DNA of 11,662 nucleotides from Methanobacteriota archaeon. Lineage in GTDB: Archaea; Thermoplasmatota; Poseidoniia; Poseidoniales; SP79. The position numbers and the translations under genes are program-made. This document shows, piece after piece, positions 5,574-11,431 of this stretch. Numbering within the stretch: position 1 is the stretch's first letter; each line of letters begins with the position of its first letter. The notes under the pieces were generated by a model, which saw only the letters and a list, made by a program, of their open reading frames with translations, made no database searches and had not been told where the DNA came from. Location of the stretch: NCBI GenBank assembly GCA_002715545.1, contig PAZI01000022.1:10851-22512 (forward strand). The letters run 5' to 3'.

Positions 5574-6896
5574 CTAACTCTCTGCAAACAGAACCTTTGG
5601 AGCGATCCGGGACACCTCATCGACCTTGCGCGAATCAGCAAAGACATAGCACGCATTTTCAGAAACTTGTCTGGATCGTAGTGCATCTGCAACAGGCGTA
5701 TGATCCTTGAACCATCGAAGGCGGCCATCCTGACCTAAAACCTTGACATCGACCTTGGCCACACGAGGTTCTGAAAGAAGAAGTTTGACCGAAGGCACAT
5801 CTATGGCAACTTCATGTTCATTCAGACCCACGCGATGTGCAATCCTTGCTTCAGCTTCAAGCCGGATATTACGATCCGAAGCAATCTCAACGAGGCGTGA
5901 AATCTGATCAGAACTCAATTCATCCCTTCGCAAAGCATTTGCTGTTTTGAACAAGCGTCGATACTTCAGTCGCTTGCGCATCTCTTGGGCCACTGAATCA
6001 CCATGATTCAGCATCTCCCATATCTCAGCATCAACCATTGGCTGCATCTCTAAAGCAGGAGTTTCAGTATGTTCAACAGATCGAGACAACATAATTTCCG
6101 TGACTCGTGTCACGCGATGGAAGTAGACTGCAGAATACATCAGTCCACGCGCAACAAGCATGCCCTCCAAAGCAGCAACTCCGCCCTCTTTGATCACTAA
6201 ATCATCTGATTCTCGAAGAAGAGAACCAATCAAACGATGGTGGTCAATGACGCCATGCCTCACTCCAGTGAAGTGAGAATCACGTAGCAGATAATCGATC
6301 TGATCACAATCTACAGAACCATGAACGATATTTCCCAATGTTGTATCTGGAGTCACAAATGCTTCCTTGCCCTCGACCCATTCCAGCAATGAGCGCTCAC
6401 TACCACCTGCATCAGGTCCACGAATGAGGTCTGCAACCTCTTTAGGATCGATTCCATGCATCTCCAGAACCTCCGCAATACGTACCCTATCCTCAAAACC
6501 TGAATCTGATGCGTCAGGGAGAAAATCAATCTCACCCATGATAATGCCCTCTGTCACCTCCATGTGATCCAAACCACCTCGTTCGTGCAGGATGTGCTCA
6601 AGCGTGTGGCTGTATGGACCATGCCCTACATCATGTAGCATCCCTGCAACCTGCACGAGTTCTTTCTCCTCAGGATCTAGACCGATACTATCAGCAATCA
6701 TCCCTGCAACATAGCTCGCACCTAAGCTGTGTTCGAATCGTGTGTGGTGCGCACCAGGGAAGACAAGATGTGCAAGCCCTAACTGTTTGATATGACACAG
6801 GCGGTTGAACTCAGGCGTGGTCACAAGATCTGCTCGAACACCCTCCAGCTCAATGACACCATGGATTGCATCGTTGATGGTACGAGTCCCGTGCAT
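5574..6896 (-). CDS. SAMHD1-like HD-domain phosphohydrolase
   Basis: A 440-residue HD-superfamily metal-dependent phosphohydrolase. The four metal ligands of the SAMHD1/YdhJ type are all visible: H56 (HTRFEHSLGA), H88-D89 (MLHDVGHGPYSH) and D198 (SVDCDQIDYLLRD). H92 and H97 in the same stretch match the SAMHD1 active site. The IHGVIELEG block near the N-terminus is also typical. The best-studied relatives split dNTPs into nucleoside and triphosphate. Many prokaryotic members have no proven substrate, so dNTP hydrolysis is likely but inferred. The C-terminal 150 residues form the helical and alpha/beta extension usual in this family. The start is taken as ATG 6896, which gives the family-like N-terminus; a GTG at 6917 would add seven residues. 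It is divergent from tRNA-Leu and 107 nt upstream of gdhA on the same strand. Confidence 0.88.
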   Translation of the reverse strand: MHGTRTINDAIHGVIELEGVRADLVTTPEFNRLCHIKQLGLAHLVFPGAHHTRFEHSLGASYVAGMIADSIGLDPEEKELVQVAGMLHDVGHGPYSHTLEHILHERGGLDHMEVTEGIIMGEIDFLPDASDSGFEDRVRIAEVLEMHGIDPKEVADLIRGPDAGGSERSLLEWVEGKEAFVTPDTTLGNIVHGSVDCDQIDYLLRDSHFTGVRHGVIDHHRLIGSLLRESDDLVIKEGGVAALEGMLVARGLMYSAVYFHRVTRVTEIMLSRSVEHTETPALEMQPMVDAEIWEMLNHGDSVAQEMRKRLKYRRLFKTANALRRDELSSDQISRLVEIASDRNIRLEAEARIAHRVGLNEHEVAIDVPSVKLLLSEPRVAKVDVKVLGQDGRLRWFKDHTPVADALRSRQVSENACYVFADSRKVDEVSRIAPKVLFAES

Positions 6897-6945
6897 GATG
6901 GACCCGTTTGGTCCCACCTCATAGCGTCATCGCCCTCGCCGCTCC

Positions 6946-6954
6946 TTTGAAATC
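6946..6954 (+). promoter_or_regulatory. Box A (TATA-like) of tRNA-Leu
   Basis: TTTGAAATC lies upstream of tRNA-Leu. Its core TTGAAAT (6947-6953) is centred 28 nt before the tRNA 5' end. The same heptamer lies at exactly the same distance upstream of tRNA-His on the other strand, which strongly suggests a TBP-binding box A with transcription starting at or next to the tRNA. Read on the minus strand (TTTCAAA), it could also serve the divergent HD gene. Confidence 0.55.
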
Positions 6955-6977
6955 CATATGTGCACACAGATAGTTCA

Positions 6978-7064
6978 GCGGGGGTCGCCCAGCTTGGTCA
7001 ACGGCGCTGCGTTCAGGTCGCAGTCCTCAACGGTTCGCAGGTTCAAATCCTGCCCCCCGCACCA
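6978..7064 (+). tRNA. trnL: tRNA-Leu (anticodon CAG), CCA encoded
   Basis: A complete type II tRNA folds by eye. The acceptor stem GCGGGGG (6978-6984) pairs with CCCCCGC (7054-7060) across seven perfect pairs. U8 is present. The D arm (6987-7005) has three pairs plus a C-C mismatch and the GG doublet. The anticodon stem CTGCG/CGCAG (7007-7011, 7019-7023) encloses the loop TTCAGGT, giving anticodon CAG (7014-7016), which reads CUG. A 13-nt variable region with only a two-pair CC/GG stem is short for leucine. The T arm is GCAGG-TTCAAAT-CCTGC. Discriminator A73 is the leucine identity base, and CCA is genomically encoded (7062-7064). There is no intron. Confidence 0.95.
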
Positions 7065-7107
7065 GTTCCCAAACAGAGGACTTGACTGAACGGAGCATTG
7101 ACGTATC

Positions 7108-7122
7108 AGGCCATCATGGCCT
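7108..7122. repeat. Perfect 15-nt palindrome before the HEAT-repeat gene
   Basis: AGGCCAT-C-ATGGCCT is a perfect inverted repeat of two 7-nt arms around one central base. It ends 6 nt upstream of the ATG at 7129, between tRNA-Leu and the HEAT-repeat gene. Such a short-spaced palindrome is too tight for an RNA hairpin loop and looks more like a dimeric-regulator site placed over the transcription start. The second arm also contains an ATG that opens only a six-codon frame. Confidence 0.4.
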
Positions 7123-7128
7123 CCCCGC

Positions 7129-8277
7129 ATGAATGACCCCTATGTTGTGCGACATCCGCGAACAGGGAGACCTCTATCAACCGGTATCCAACACCGCAAG
7201 GCACGGAAGTATGATTCTGATGAAGGGCCATGGCTCAAGATACCCTTGGACTCAATTCTTGACTTAGCTCGAGGCGAGATATCTCAAGTCGTAATTGAAT
7301 GGAAGGATGCCGAGATGAGATTGACCCAGAAGGACGGAGTGATGGCACTTCCACGTTTGACTGGAGGCCAGCGCCACGCTGCAAATTCGGTGCTGTTAGA
7401 AGTACTCGAGGGAGATGACATAGGCTTGCGATGCAGTGCTCTCAAAGCGATGCCAGGCTGTGCTCAACGGTGCAGTGATGGATTATTTGAAATCCTTGAA
7501 GAACTCGTATATGATAACGAAGAGAGTGTCCGTAAAGCAGCTGCAGAGGCTCTAGTGCTTGTCGCTGAGACACATCCTTCTGGCGTGGAAGATATCGTCC
7601 AAAATGCAGTCAGATCACACGAAACGATTCTGCGCGAGGCAGGATGGAAAGCGATGAGATTGCTGACTGATGACTGGCCCGACCGAGCGACTGAATTGAT
7701 TGACATGTTGCTACGTGAAGAGGATGTGGATCTGCGAGCACGTTCAGCCAAACTCTTGACACGGATGCATAAACATGGTTCAATCGCTACATTAGACGCC
7801 ATTGGCTGGGCATTGCAAGATGAGGACGAGAGAGTTCGAGCAGCTGCAGCACCTGTTCTACCCAAACTCGCCTCAACAACCCCTAGAATGACAATGATCA
7901 TCATCGAGCAGATTCTATTTGATGAGTCAAACGAGGTACAGCGGAACATCATCAAGGCGCTGAATAGATTGAATGCGATGGACGCTCCAAGACTCTCACA
8001 GTTGGTCGTACAAGCCTCACGCCATCCCGCAGCCAATGTCCGCAGGAGCGCCGTCCAGTTACTCATCAAGGTACTCGGTCGGGATGAAGCAAGAGCGATG
8101 GCGCACACTCTACTTAGGCAGGAAACAGATCCCAGTGTCCAAGAAAAACTCATGGCCATCGGCAAAGATGAGAGCATTGAGGGGACGGAACGACAGCGTA
8201 ACCGACACCTCGCACCTGTTGATGACGCAGTGGACATCAACAAAATCGAGCCTGAAGAGGATGGACGAAGAGTTTAG
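7129..8277 (+). CDS. HEAT-repeat protein of unknown function
   Basis: A 382-residue all-helical repeat protein. After a basic N-terminal 80 residues with no clear fold, residues about 84-347 consist of some seven to eight HEAT/armadillo-type helical pairs. Recurring signatures include EESVRKAAAEALVLVAE (131-147), DVDLRARSAKLL (199-210), DERVRAAAAPVLPKLA (233-248) and AANVRRSAVQLLIKVL (301-316): the usual pattern of a turn aspartate, then V-R-x-A-A and L-x-x-L. The last 35 residues are charged and probably disordered. Proteins like this are scaffolds that wrap partner proteins or RNA, and the partner cannot be read from sequence. No signal peptide or membrane segment is visible, so it is cytosolic. 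It lies 64 nt downstream of tRNA-Leu and 47 nt ahead of a small unknown gene and an RNA helicase, the only hint of a link to RNA. Confidence 0.8.
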   Translation: MNDPYVVRHPRTGRPLSTGIQHRKARKYDSDEGPWLKIPLDSILDLARGEISQVVIEWKDAEMRLTQKDGVMALPRLTGGQRHAANSVLLEVLEGDDIGLRCSALKAMPGCAQRCSDGLFEILEELVYDNEESVRKAAAEALVLVAETHPSGVEDIVQNAVRSHETILREAGWKAMRLLTDDWPDRATELIDMLLREEDVDLRARSAKLLTRMHKHGSIATLDAIGWALQDEDERVRAAAAPVLPKLASTTPRMTMIIIEQILFDESNEVQRNIIKALNRLNAMDAPRLSQLVVQASRHPAANVRRSAVQLLIKVLGRDEARAMAHTLLRQETDPSVQEKLMAIGKDESIEGTERQRNRHLAPVDDAVDINKIEPEEDGRRV

Positions 8278-8288
8278 CCTCAAGCAAG

Positions 8289-8298
8289 CGTTATACGC
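8289..8298 (+). promoter_or_regulatory. Candidate box A for the 72-aa gene and helicase
   Basis: CGTTATACGC in the 47-nt gap after the HEAT gene is the only TATA-like stretch there, centred about 31 nt before the ATG at 8325. It would give a near-leaderless transcript covering the 72-residue gene and the helicase. The evidence is spacing and composition only. Confidence 0.3.
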
Positions 8299-8324
8299 AA
8301 CCGGGGGCTCGCCGAAACGTTCCC

Positions 8325-8543
8325 ATGAGCGATAGTGAGCCCTTCGATAGCAAGGCTGAGCAGTTTGAGAGGCTCTGGGATGGCATCACTCCAAGTGGAG
8401 TCAACAGAACCAAGGCTCTGAAATTTAGGCAAAAGATGTTTCAGCACCTGCTCTCAGTCAAGCACCCCCAGACGAAGGACAACGCCCGTAGCTATTGGAT
8501 GGGTGAGCTCCAGCAGGCCATCCGATTGCGTGAAGGATTCTGA
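8325..8543 (+). CDS. Hypothetical protein, 72 aa, helical, upstream of the helicase
   Basis: An unrecognised 72-residue protein. It is basic in its centre and predicted largely helical: residues 9-20 (KAEQFERLWDG) and 27-72 (RTKALKFRQKMFQHLL ... YWMGELQQAIRLREGF) are amphipathic with regular Leu/Phe/Trp spacing. There are no cysteines, signal peptide or membrane span. It reads through to a TGA 13 nt before the helicase ATG, so the two are almost certainly co-transcribed, and the product may assist or regulate the helicase. It is a real gene by its tight packing, clean start after a TATA-like box, and sensible composition. The function is not known. Confidence 0.65.
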   Translation: MSDSEPFDSKAEQFERLWDGITPSGVNRTKALKFRQKMFQHLLSVKHPQTKDNARSYWMGELQQAIRLREGF

Positions 8544-8556
8544 GGCGTGCACGTAT

Positions 8557-9978
8557 ATGGCTTCCACGACACTCCTGACACGAGCGACCTTTGCAGACAT
8601 TGGCGTACCGCAAGAACTGCTCAAGGGGATTGAATCACAGGGTTGGGAATACGCGACACATATCCAAAAGGATTGCATCCCTCTTGGCCTGTCAGGACGA
8701 GATGTTGTCGGGCAGGCACGTACAGGCAGTGGAAAGACAGGGGCCTTCGGAGTACCACTCCTTGCCCGTACCAAACCAGGAGATGGGACACGTTCCCTGA
8801 TTCTGACTCCTACTCGCGAATTGGCATCTCAAGTGACCGAGGATCTTGAAGGTTTCGCAACGGGTACTGACCTGAGCATCGTCACCGTGTACGGAGGTGT
8901 TGGCATGCAACCACAAATCGACAAGTTGCGAAAGGGAGTCGAAATCGTCGTCGCAACGCCAGGGCGAGCTCTTGACCTATCTGGTCGTGGCGAGCTCGAT
9001 TTCAGTTCGATAAATTGTGTAGTTCTCGACGAGGCAGACAGAATGTTGGACATGGGTTTCTTTCCAGATGTTAATCGAATCTTGAAGGAGATAGGACATG
9101 AACGACAAACTATGTTGTTCAGTGCAACTTTCCCTGCAGAAATTCTCGATCTTGTCATAGAATTGATGGACAATCCTGAACAGATTCTCTCGGATGACCT
9201 TGAGATAGATCTCCCTGATGTTGAACTACGCAAGGTCTCGGCCGGAAACGAGAACAGGATGTGGGCACTTGGCTGCATCCTCAAAGATGCGGCTGAGAGT
9301 CGCTGCATTGTCTTCTCTAACACCAAGCGTGGTGTCGACCTTGCCGTCACCCGTCTCAATGCAGGTGGCATCGAGTGCACAGGGATTCACGGTGATCATT
9401 CGCAGGCTGTCAGGGAGAAGGTGCTCGATGACATGCGCAGTGGAACTGCAAATATTCTCGTAGCAACCGATGTTGCTGCTCGCGGCCTTGATATCGATGA
9501 TATCGACCTGGTCATCAACCTAGAACCACCTCATGATGCAGACACGTTTGTTCATCGAATTGGAAGGTCAGGGAGAATGGATGCAAAAGGAGTGGCATGG
9601 ACCATCTTGACAGGGCAAGACCATGCAGCGATGGAAATCATCGCCTCTACCCTCCACACGACGCTCACTCATTTCGATGTGCCCAAGGTTACCGAGCCGC
9701 CCATACCCAAACGAGACGACTATGCTGAATTTGCAGATGGATGGGGAATGGCCCCATTGCATCTCAACATAGGTCGCAACCATGGAGTGAATACGGGAAT
9801 GCTCACCGATCTGATTCGAAGAAGCGCACGCATCGACGAGATTGCCGTGGGAGACTTACAGAGCCTTGAGGAAGAAAGTTGCATTGTGACCATACACGTT
9901 GGCCTCATCCGATATGTCATCGAACGCTTGCGTGGCCGTGAAGTGAGTGGTGTCAGCCTCCAACCGCGCATTGGATAG
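8557..9978 (+). CDS. DEAD-box ATP-dependent RNA helicase with DbpA-like C-terminal domain
   Basis: A 473-residue superfamily 2 RNA helicase with every canonical motif in order: Q motif (F12 to Q37, THIQ), motif I ARTGSGKT (54-61), Ia PTRELA (85-90), GG (113-114), TPGR (134-137), motif II DEAD (158-161), SAT (189-191), motif IV IVFSNT (251-256), motif V ATDVAARGLD (303-312) and motif VI HRIGRSGR (333-340). Residues about 400-471 (LHLNIGRNHGVNTGML ... GREVSGVSLQP) match the DbpA/CsdA RNA-binding domain, an RRM-like module that in E. coli DbpA targets the 23S rRNA peptidyl-transferase region. It probably remodels rRNA or cold-stabilised RNA during ribosome assembly. ATG 8557 was chosen because an upstream GTG at 8503 lies inside the preceding gene and adds no conserved sequence. 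Confidence 0.95.
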   Translation: MASTTLLTRATFADIGVPQELLKGIESQGWEYATHIQKDCIPLGLSGRDVVGQARTGSGKTGAFGVPLLARTKPGDGTRSLILTPTRELASQVTEDLEGFATGTDLSIVTVYGGVGMQPQIDKLRKGVEIVVATPGRALDLSGRGELDFSSINCVVLDEADRMLDMGFFPDVNRILKEIGHERQTMLFSATFPAEILDLVIELMDNPEQILSDDLEIDLPDVELRKVSAGNENRMWALGCILKDAAESRCIVFSNTKRGVDLAVTRLNAGGIECTGIHGDHSQAVREKVLDDMRSGTANILVATDVAARGLDIDDIDLVINLEPPHDADTFVHRIGRSGRMDAKGVAWTILTGQDHAAMEIIASTLHTTLTHFDVPKVTEPPIPKRDDYAEFADGWGMAPLHLNIGRNHGVNTGMLTDLIRRSARIDEIAVGDLQSLEEESCIVTIHVGLIRYVIERLRGREVSGVSLQPRIG

Positions 9979-9992
9979 ACCACGTAGAGAGA

Positions 9993-10019
9993 CTGAAGAT
10001 CTGAATTATTCGTCTTCAG
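9993..10019. terminator. Possible bidirectional terminator hairpin
   Basis: CTGAAGA (9993-9999) and TCTTCAG (10013-10019) are perfect 7-nt inverted arms around a 13-nt A/T-rich loop. They lie between the convergent helicase and archaeosortase genes and overlap the last archaeosortase codons. The position suits a shared terminator, but the loop is long and no strong U-run follows, so it may be a coincidence. Confidence 0.35.
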
Positions 10020-10953
10020 ACGTGGACGGACCCTCATACACCAATACACTGGCAGGGATGAGAGCAAGTGAAATGACCGTCAGGGACCAAGCTCGCCATT
10101 CCATATCACTCGCAGCCCTATGTGCATCTGAGCAGATGGCTGAGACCACCCCTCCGTCAATGCAGTCTTCAGAAACCTGACGCGCCTCGATTCCATCCTC
10201 ATCGAGAAAAGCAAGTTGACCAGCCCACAGAAAGAGAACCCCCGCCATGGCCAAGGCAGCCCAAGTGCCAGCCGGGAAAGGGTTTCTGATTTTGAGACGT
10301 GTCTTTGGTGTCTCAGTGTCGATTGCTCTTTCAAGAGTCCCTTTCGTTCCACCTGCCCAGATGAACCACAACATCCAGGCCCCAACAATGGCAATCATAC
10401 TTCCAGTATAGAGAATGAAATTATGGAATTCCCACATACCCATATCACACAAAGGTTGACCAGGAGCATCTGAGCAGCTGTAAAGCGCAACTGGAAACAG
10501 CATGACTAAGCGAATCATGTTCAGCATGAAGATCACTGGAGCCGCCCACATGACAGTCTTCAGCCTACGGCGAAAGTCCACCCCATCAGACATCAGTACC
10601 AAGGCTGCAAAGAACACGAATTCATGCATTCCCGCACATTCATCTGAGACATATAGCGGAAGAGTATGACCCAGATCAGAAGGGAAGGAAGGGTGGTGAA
10701 GGACCACCTTAGTCATCCAACCCCGATGCTCGGCAATGGTTGAAGATTCAGCACCGAACAATAACAGATTGATTCCATGCCAGATATAGGCTTCAGACAC
10801 CTGGAGAAGCCCTAGAGTGTTACGAGGATATGTGAGCAGGCGATAACTGACCTCAACGATGAGTAGGATGAGAGGGATGCGAAGATATCGCCAGGCAAGA
10901 TCAAGAAACTCCCTGCCCGACAAGTCATCGGCCGAGGCCTCATACTCACTCAT
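10006..10953 (-). CDS. Archaeosortase/exosortase-family membrane transpeptidase
   Basis: A 315-residue polytopic membrane protein with about six to seven hydrophobic helices (about 25-41, 108-122, 135-157, 175-199, 230-249, 288-306). The archaeosortase/exosortase catalytic set is visible at membrane edges: C106 in DECAGMHEF, R148 in LNMIRLVMLF and H177 in MWEFHNF. These enzymes recognise a C-terminal tripartite signal (short motif, transmembrane helix, basic cluster) on secreted proteins, cleave it and attach the product to the cell surface. The triad here is Cys-Arg-His as in exosortases, whereas haloarchaeal ArtA has Arg at the third position. A C-terminal outer loop (250-288) holds two further cysteines, C264 and C274. 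The start is uncertain: 10953 places a TATA-like box at the right distance, 10989 adds 12 residues, and 11028 would overlap the divergent TusA-like gene. Confidence 0.82.
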   Translation of the reverse strand: MSEYEASADDLSGREFLDLAWRYLRIPLILLIVEVSYRLLTYPRNTLGLLQVSEAYIWHGINLLLFGAESSTIAEHRGWMTKVVLHHPSFPSDLGHTLPLYVSDECAGMHEFVFFAALVLMSDGVDFRRRLKTVMWAAPVIFMLNMIRLVMLFPVALYSCSDAPGQPLCDMGMWEFHNFILYTGSMIAIVGAWMLWFIWAGGTKGTLERAIDTETPKTRLKIRNPFPAGTWAALAMAGVLFLWAGQLAFLDEDGIEARQVSEDCIDGGVVSAICSDAHRAASDMEWRAWSLTVISLALIPASVLVYEGPSTSEDE

Positions 10954-10973
10954 CTCTTGCAGATGCGAGCCGA

Positions 10974-10981
10974 CATACAAA
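10974..10981 (-). promoter_or_regulatory. Candidate box A for the archaeosortase gene
   Basis: On the minus strand TTTGTATG is centred about 24 nt upstream of the ATG at 10953. It suits a leaderless transcript from that start and is one reason for choosing it over 10989. The support is spacing only. Confidence 0.3.
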
Positions 10982-11015
10982 GAATCCATCGCTGTTACGC
11001 GACCTGACGTGCACA

Positions 11016-11267
11016 ATGGCTGCACCACACAGTCAGGTGCTTGACGTGCTCGGCACCTATTGTCCAGTCCCCGTCATCGAAACGCGCCGAGTCATACGTG
11101 GCCTGTCGGAACCTCTTGAGTTGAAGTTGCTCACTGATGATCCTGAGACATTGCATGATATCCCTGCCCTGCTGGAACGAACAGGAGGGAAGGTCCTCTC
11201 GGTCGAGGATCATGAGCCTGGCGGATGGTGCCTGACGCTTCGCCTAGAGCCACAGAAGAGCGCGTGA
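11016..11267 (+). CDS. TusA/SirA-family sulfur-carrier-like protein
   Basis: An 83-residue protein of the TusA/SirA (YeeD) fold. It opens with the family signature LDVLGTYCPVPVIETRR, where C16 in the CPxP motif is the sulfur-accepting cysteine, followed by the beta-alpha-beta pattern LELKLLTDDPETLHDIPALLERTGGKVLSVEDHEPGG. A second cysteine (C72, WCLTL) lies near the C-terminus. TusA proteins carry persulfide sulfur from a cysteine desulfurase to targets such as tRNA 2-thiouridine or molybdenum cofactor. Archaeal single-domain copies are common and mostly uncharacterised, so the acceptor here is unknown. The ATG at 11016 is divergent from the archaeosortase gene, and the stop codon is 4 nt from the 3' end of the opposing tRNA-His. 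Confidence 0.88.
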   Translation: MAAPHSQVLDVLGTYCPVPVIETRRVIRGLSEPLELKLLTDDPETLHDIPALLERTGGKVLSVEDHEPGGWCLTLRLEPQKSA

Positions 11268-11271
11268 AAGG

Positions 11272-11346
11272 GGCCGTGCCCGGGGATCGAACCCGGGATC
11301 TCCAGATCCACAGTCTGGTATGTTAACCATCTACACTAGCACAGCC
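11272..11346 (-). tRNA. trnH: tRNA-His (anticodon GTG), G-1 encoded
   Basis: A full cloverleaf folds on the minus strand. G-1 (11346) faces discriminator C73 (11272), the histidine identity pair, and both are encoded in the genome. The acceptor stem GCTGTGC pairs with GCACGGC, including one G-U pair. U8, A14 and G18-G19 are in place. The D stem GTGT/ACAT begins with a G-U pair. The anticodon stem CCAGA/TCTGG encloses loop CTGTGGA with anticodon GTG. The T arm is CCGGG-TTCGATC-CCCGG. The 3' end continues CCT, so CCA must be added after transcription, unlike the tRNA-Leu here. There is no intron. Confidence 0.96.
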
Positions 11347-11370
11347 GCAGCGCTCCCACCCGTCTGCGCT

Positions 11371-11377
11371 ATTTCAA
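11371..11377 (-). promoter_or_regulatory. Box A (TATA-like) of tRNA-His
   Basis: On the minus strand this is TTGAAAT, centred exactly 28 nt upstream of the tRNA-His 5' end (G-1 at 11346). It is identical in sequence and spacing to the motif before tRNA-Leu, so a shared TBP-binding element is likely. Confidence 0.55.
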
Positions 11378-11401
11378 TCGAGCGTCCATAGGGCCGCTTG
11401 G

Positions 11402-11408
11402 TTGAAGG
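11402..11408 (+). promoter_or_regulatory. Candidate box A for the secreted protein gene
   Basis: TTGAAGG is centred 27 nt before the ATG at 11432. It shares the TTGAA core and the spacing of the two tRNA box A motifs, suggesting a leaderless transcript starting at or beside the ATG. There is no Shine-Dalgarno sequence. Confidence 0.35.
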
Positions 11409-11431
11409 CCAGTAGTGCACTCACTCACCTC

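Noticed and set aside
7037..7064. tRNA-Leu 3' end as an integration (attachment) site
   Set aside because: The adjacent genes are ordinary cellular genes, there is no integrase, and I found no second copy of the tRNA 3' end in the window.
7464..8243. Long minus-strand frame of 259 codons opposite the HEAT-repeat gene
   Set aside because: Its composition (runs of Ser, Arg, Thr and scattered Cys) is what the reverse complement of a helical repeat gene gives; the plus-strand frame shows clear HEAT repeats.
8829..9380. Minus-strand frame of 183 codons opposite the helicase
   Set aside because: It is antisense to helicase motifs Ia to III; the translation is Ser/Arg-rich with no recognisable fold.
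10989..11028. Longer N-terminus for the archaeosortase starting at 11028
   Set aside because: It would overlap the start of the divergent TusA-like gene, and the extra residues have no membrane or family character.
11272..11345. tRNA-His lacking encoded G-1
   Set aside because: A first fold with the acceptor stem shifted by one base gave C at -1 and C at position 8. Re-aligning to U8, A14 and the T arm shows G-1 at 11346 paired with C73, so the tRNA is normal.
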